DNA from: Thiomicrorhabdus sp.
Lineage (GTDB): Bacteria; Pseudomonadota; Gammaproteobacteria; Thiomicrospirales; Thiomicrospiraceae
Direction: 5' to 3'
Assembly: GCF_963677875.1 (NCBI RefSeq)
Contig: NZ_OY782570.1
Coordinates: 62,001 to 126,000 of the forward strand
Length of the DNA stretch: 64,000 nt
Each line of letters starts with the position of its first letter. The stretch's first letter is position 1. Positions 63,665-64,000 of the stretch are shown in pieces. Both the position numbers and the translations under genes were made by a program. The notes beneath the pieces are model-generated. The model was not told where the DNA came from. It worked only from the letters and a program-made list of their open reading frames with translations, and made no database searches.

Positions 63665-64000
63665 TGTTGAAGAAGAGAGTGTGGGGTCACATTTAAATCG
63701 CTCTGTGGGTTATTCAGTGATTTCCGGTGCTTGAAGAGGGCTGTAAACAACGCTTCAGAGAACAAAAGCAGGCGGTTTTCGTAGAGGGTTATTTTCGAAT
63801 GACCCAGGTGTGGCCAATTCTGATAGATGTTGGGGCGCGAAAAAAACAAAGTTGGTGCAATTAAGGCGCGCCGGAAGGTGGATTTATCCGGTTCTTATAG
63901 TTTTTTTTGTTTATCGTATTGAAAATAAAGTAATTTTTAAAAGTTGGTTTGAAATCGGCTTTTAAGTAGAAGAGGTTAATCGAGTGTTGAGGCTCATCCG
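63665..64000. other. Non-coding end of the window
   Basis: No credible gene. A 63-codon minus-strand frame (63658-63849) lacks a ribosome site and any recognisable feature. The last 100 bases are AT-rich and may be the promoter of a gene beyond the window. Confidence 0.45.

Noticed and set aside
63658-63849. 63-codon minus-strand frame at the window end
   Set aside because: No ribosome site, no domain pattern, and it overlaps the end of the DUF6868-like gene.
1-64000. CRISPR arrays, insertion sequences, tRNA and rRNA genes, prophage genes
   Set aside because: Looked for regular spaced repeats, transposase motifs, cloverleaf features and phage structural genes; none was found.

Overview
The window reads as chromosomal DNA of a free-living gammaproteobacterium, most likely a marine sulfur-oxidizing chemolithoautotroph of the Thiomicrospira/Hydrogenovibrio/Thiomicrorhabdus kind. 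This is an inference from gene content: assimilatory nitrate genes, a SulP anion transporter paired with what looks like an iota-class carbonic anhydrase, several secreted DsrE-like proteins, and many outer-membrane and lipoprotein genes. No rRNA, tRNA, CRISPR array, transposase or prophage was seen.

Layout. 0-6.8 kb: nitrate assimilation operon in the order binding protein (5' end outside the window), permease, ATPase, NasC-like flavoprotein, NirB, ended by a terminator. 6.9-9.1 kb: AT-rich patch with a lipoprotein, a small orphan and a lone HsdR-N-type nuclease. 10.4-16.9 kb: dbpA, the convergent SulP/iota-CA pair, cardiolipin synthase, an EEP hydrolase and a DEDDh exonuclease. 17-36 kb: accessory and stress genes, including two decayed genes, regulators of the TetR, AraC and LuxR families, MAPEG, DUF302, Nudix, a class D beta-lactamase, DedA, an unusual YD-repeat lipoprotein and a lipoprotein/beta-barrel pair.

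36.4-47.9 kb is an iron locus: a PepSY-membrane/flavodoxin-reductase fusion, a MacA-MacB-TolC export set resembling PvdRT-OpmQ, then FecI, FecR and a CirA-like TonB receptor with two Fur-box-like sites. 48.1-54.8 kb is a second MacAB-type exporter with its own two-component system. Nearly every gene of these two export blocks carries net +1 frameshifts (11 sites, one a 25-C tract), whereas FecI, FecR and the receptor are intact. The interrupted genes may be sequencing errors or real decay; both are stated in the entries.

54.9-64 kb: azoreductase, then a divergent locus that I consider the most novel part. An ECF sigma factor and an anti-sigma factor whose periplasmic part looks like a DsrE domain face an operon of two secreted DsrE-like proteins and a porin. 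It is followed by a TetR-MBL-fold operon with tandem operators, a phytase-like lipoprotein and a DUF6868-like membrane protein.

How the parts may work together: nitrate import feeds NirB; SulP plus iota-CA may supply inorganic carbon; the iron block imports, reduces and re-exports a siderophore; the DsrE-sigma block may sense a periplasmic sulfur or redox signal and adjust porin and DsrE protein levels. The last three are hypotheses from context.
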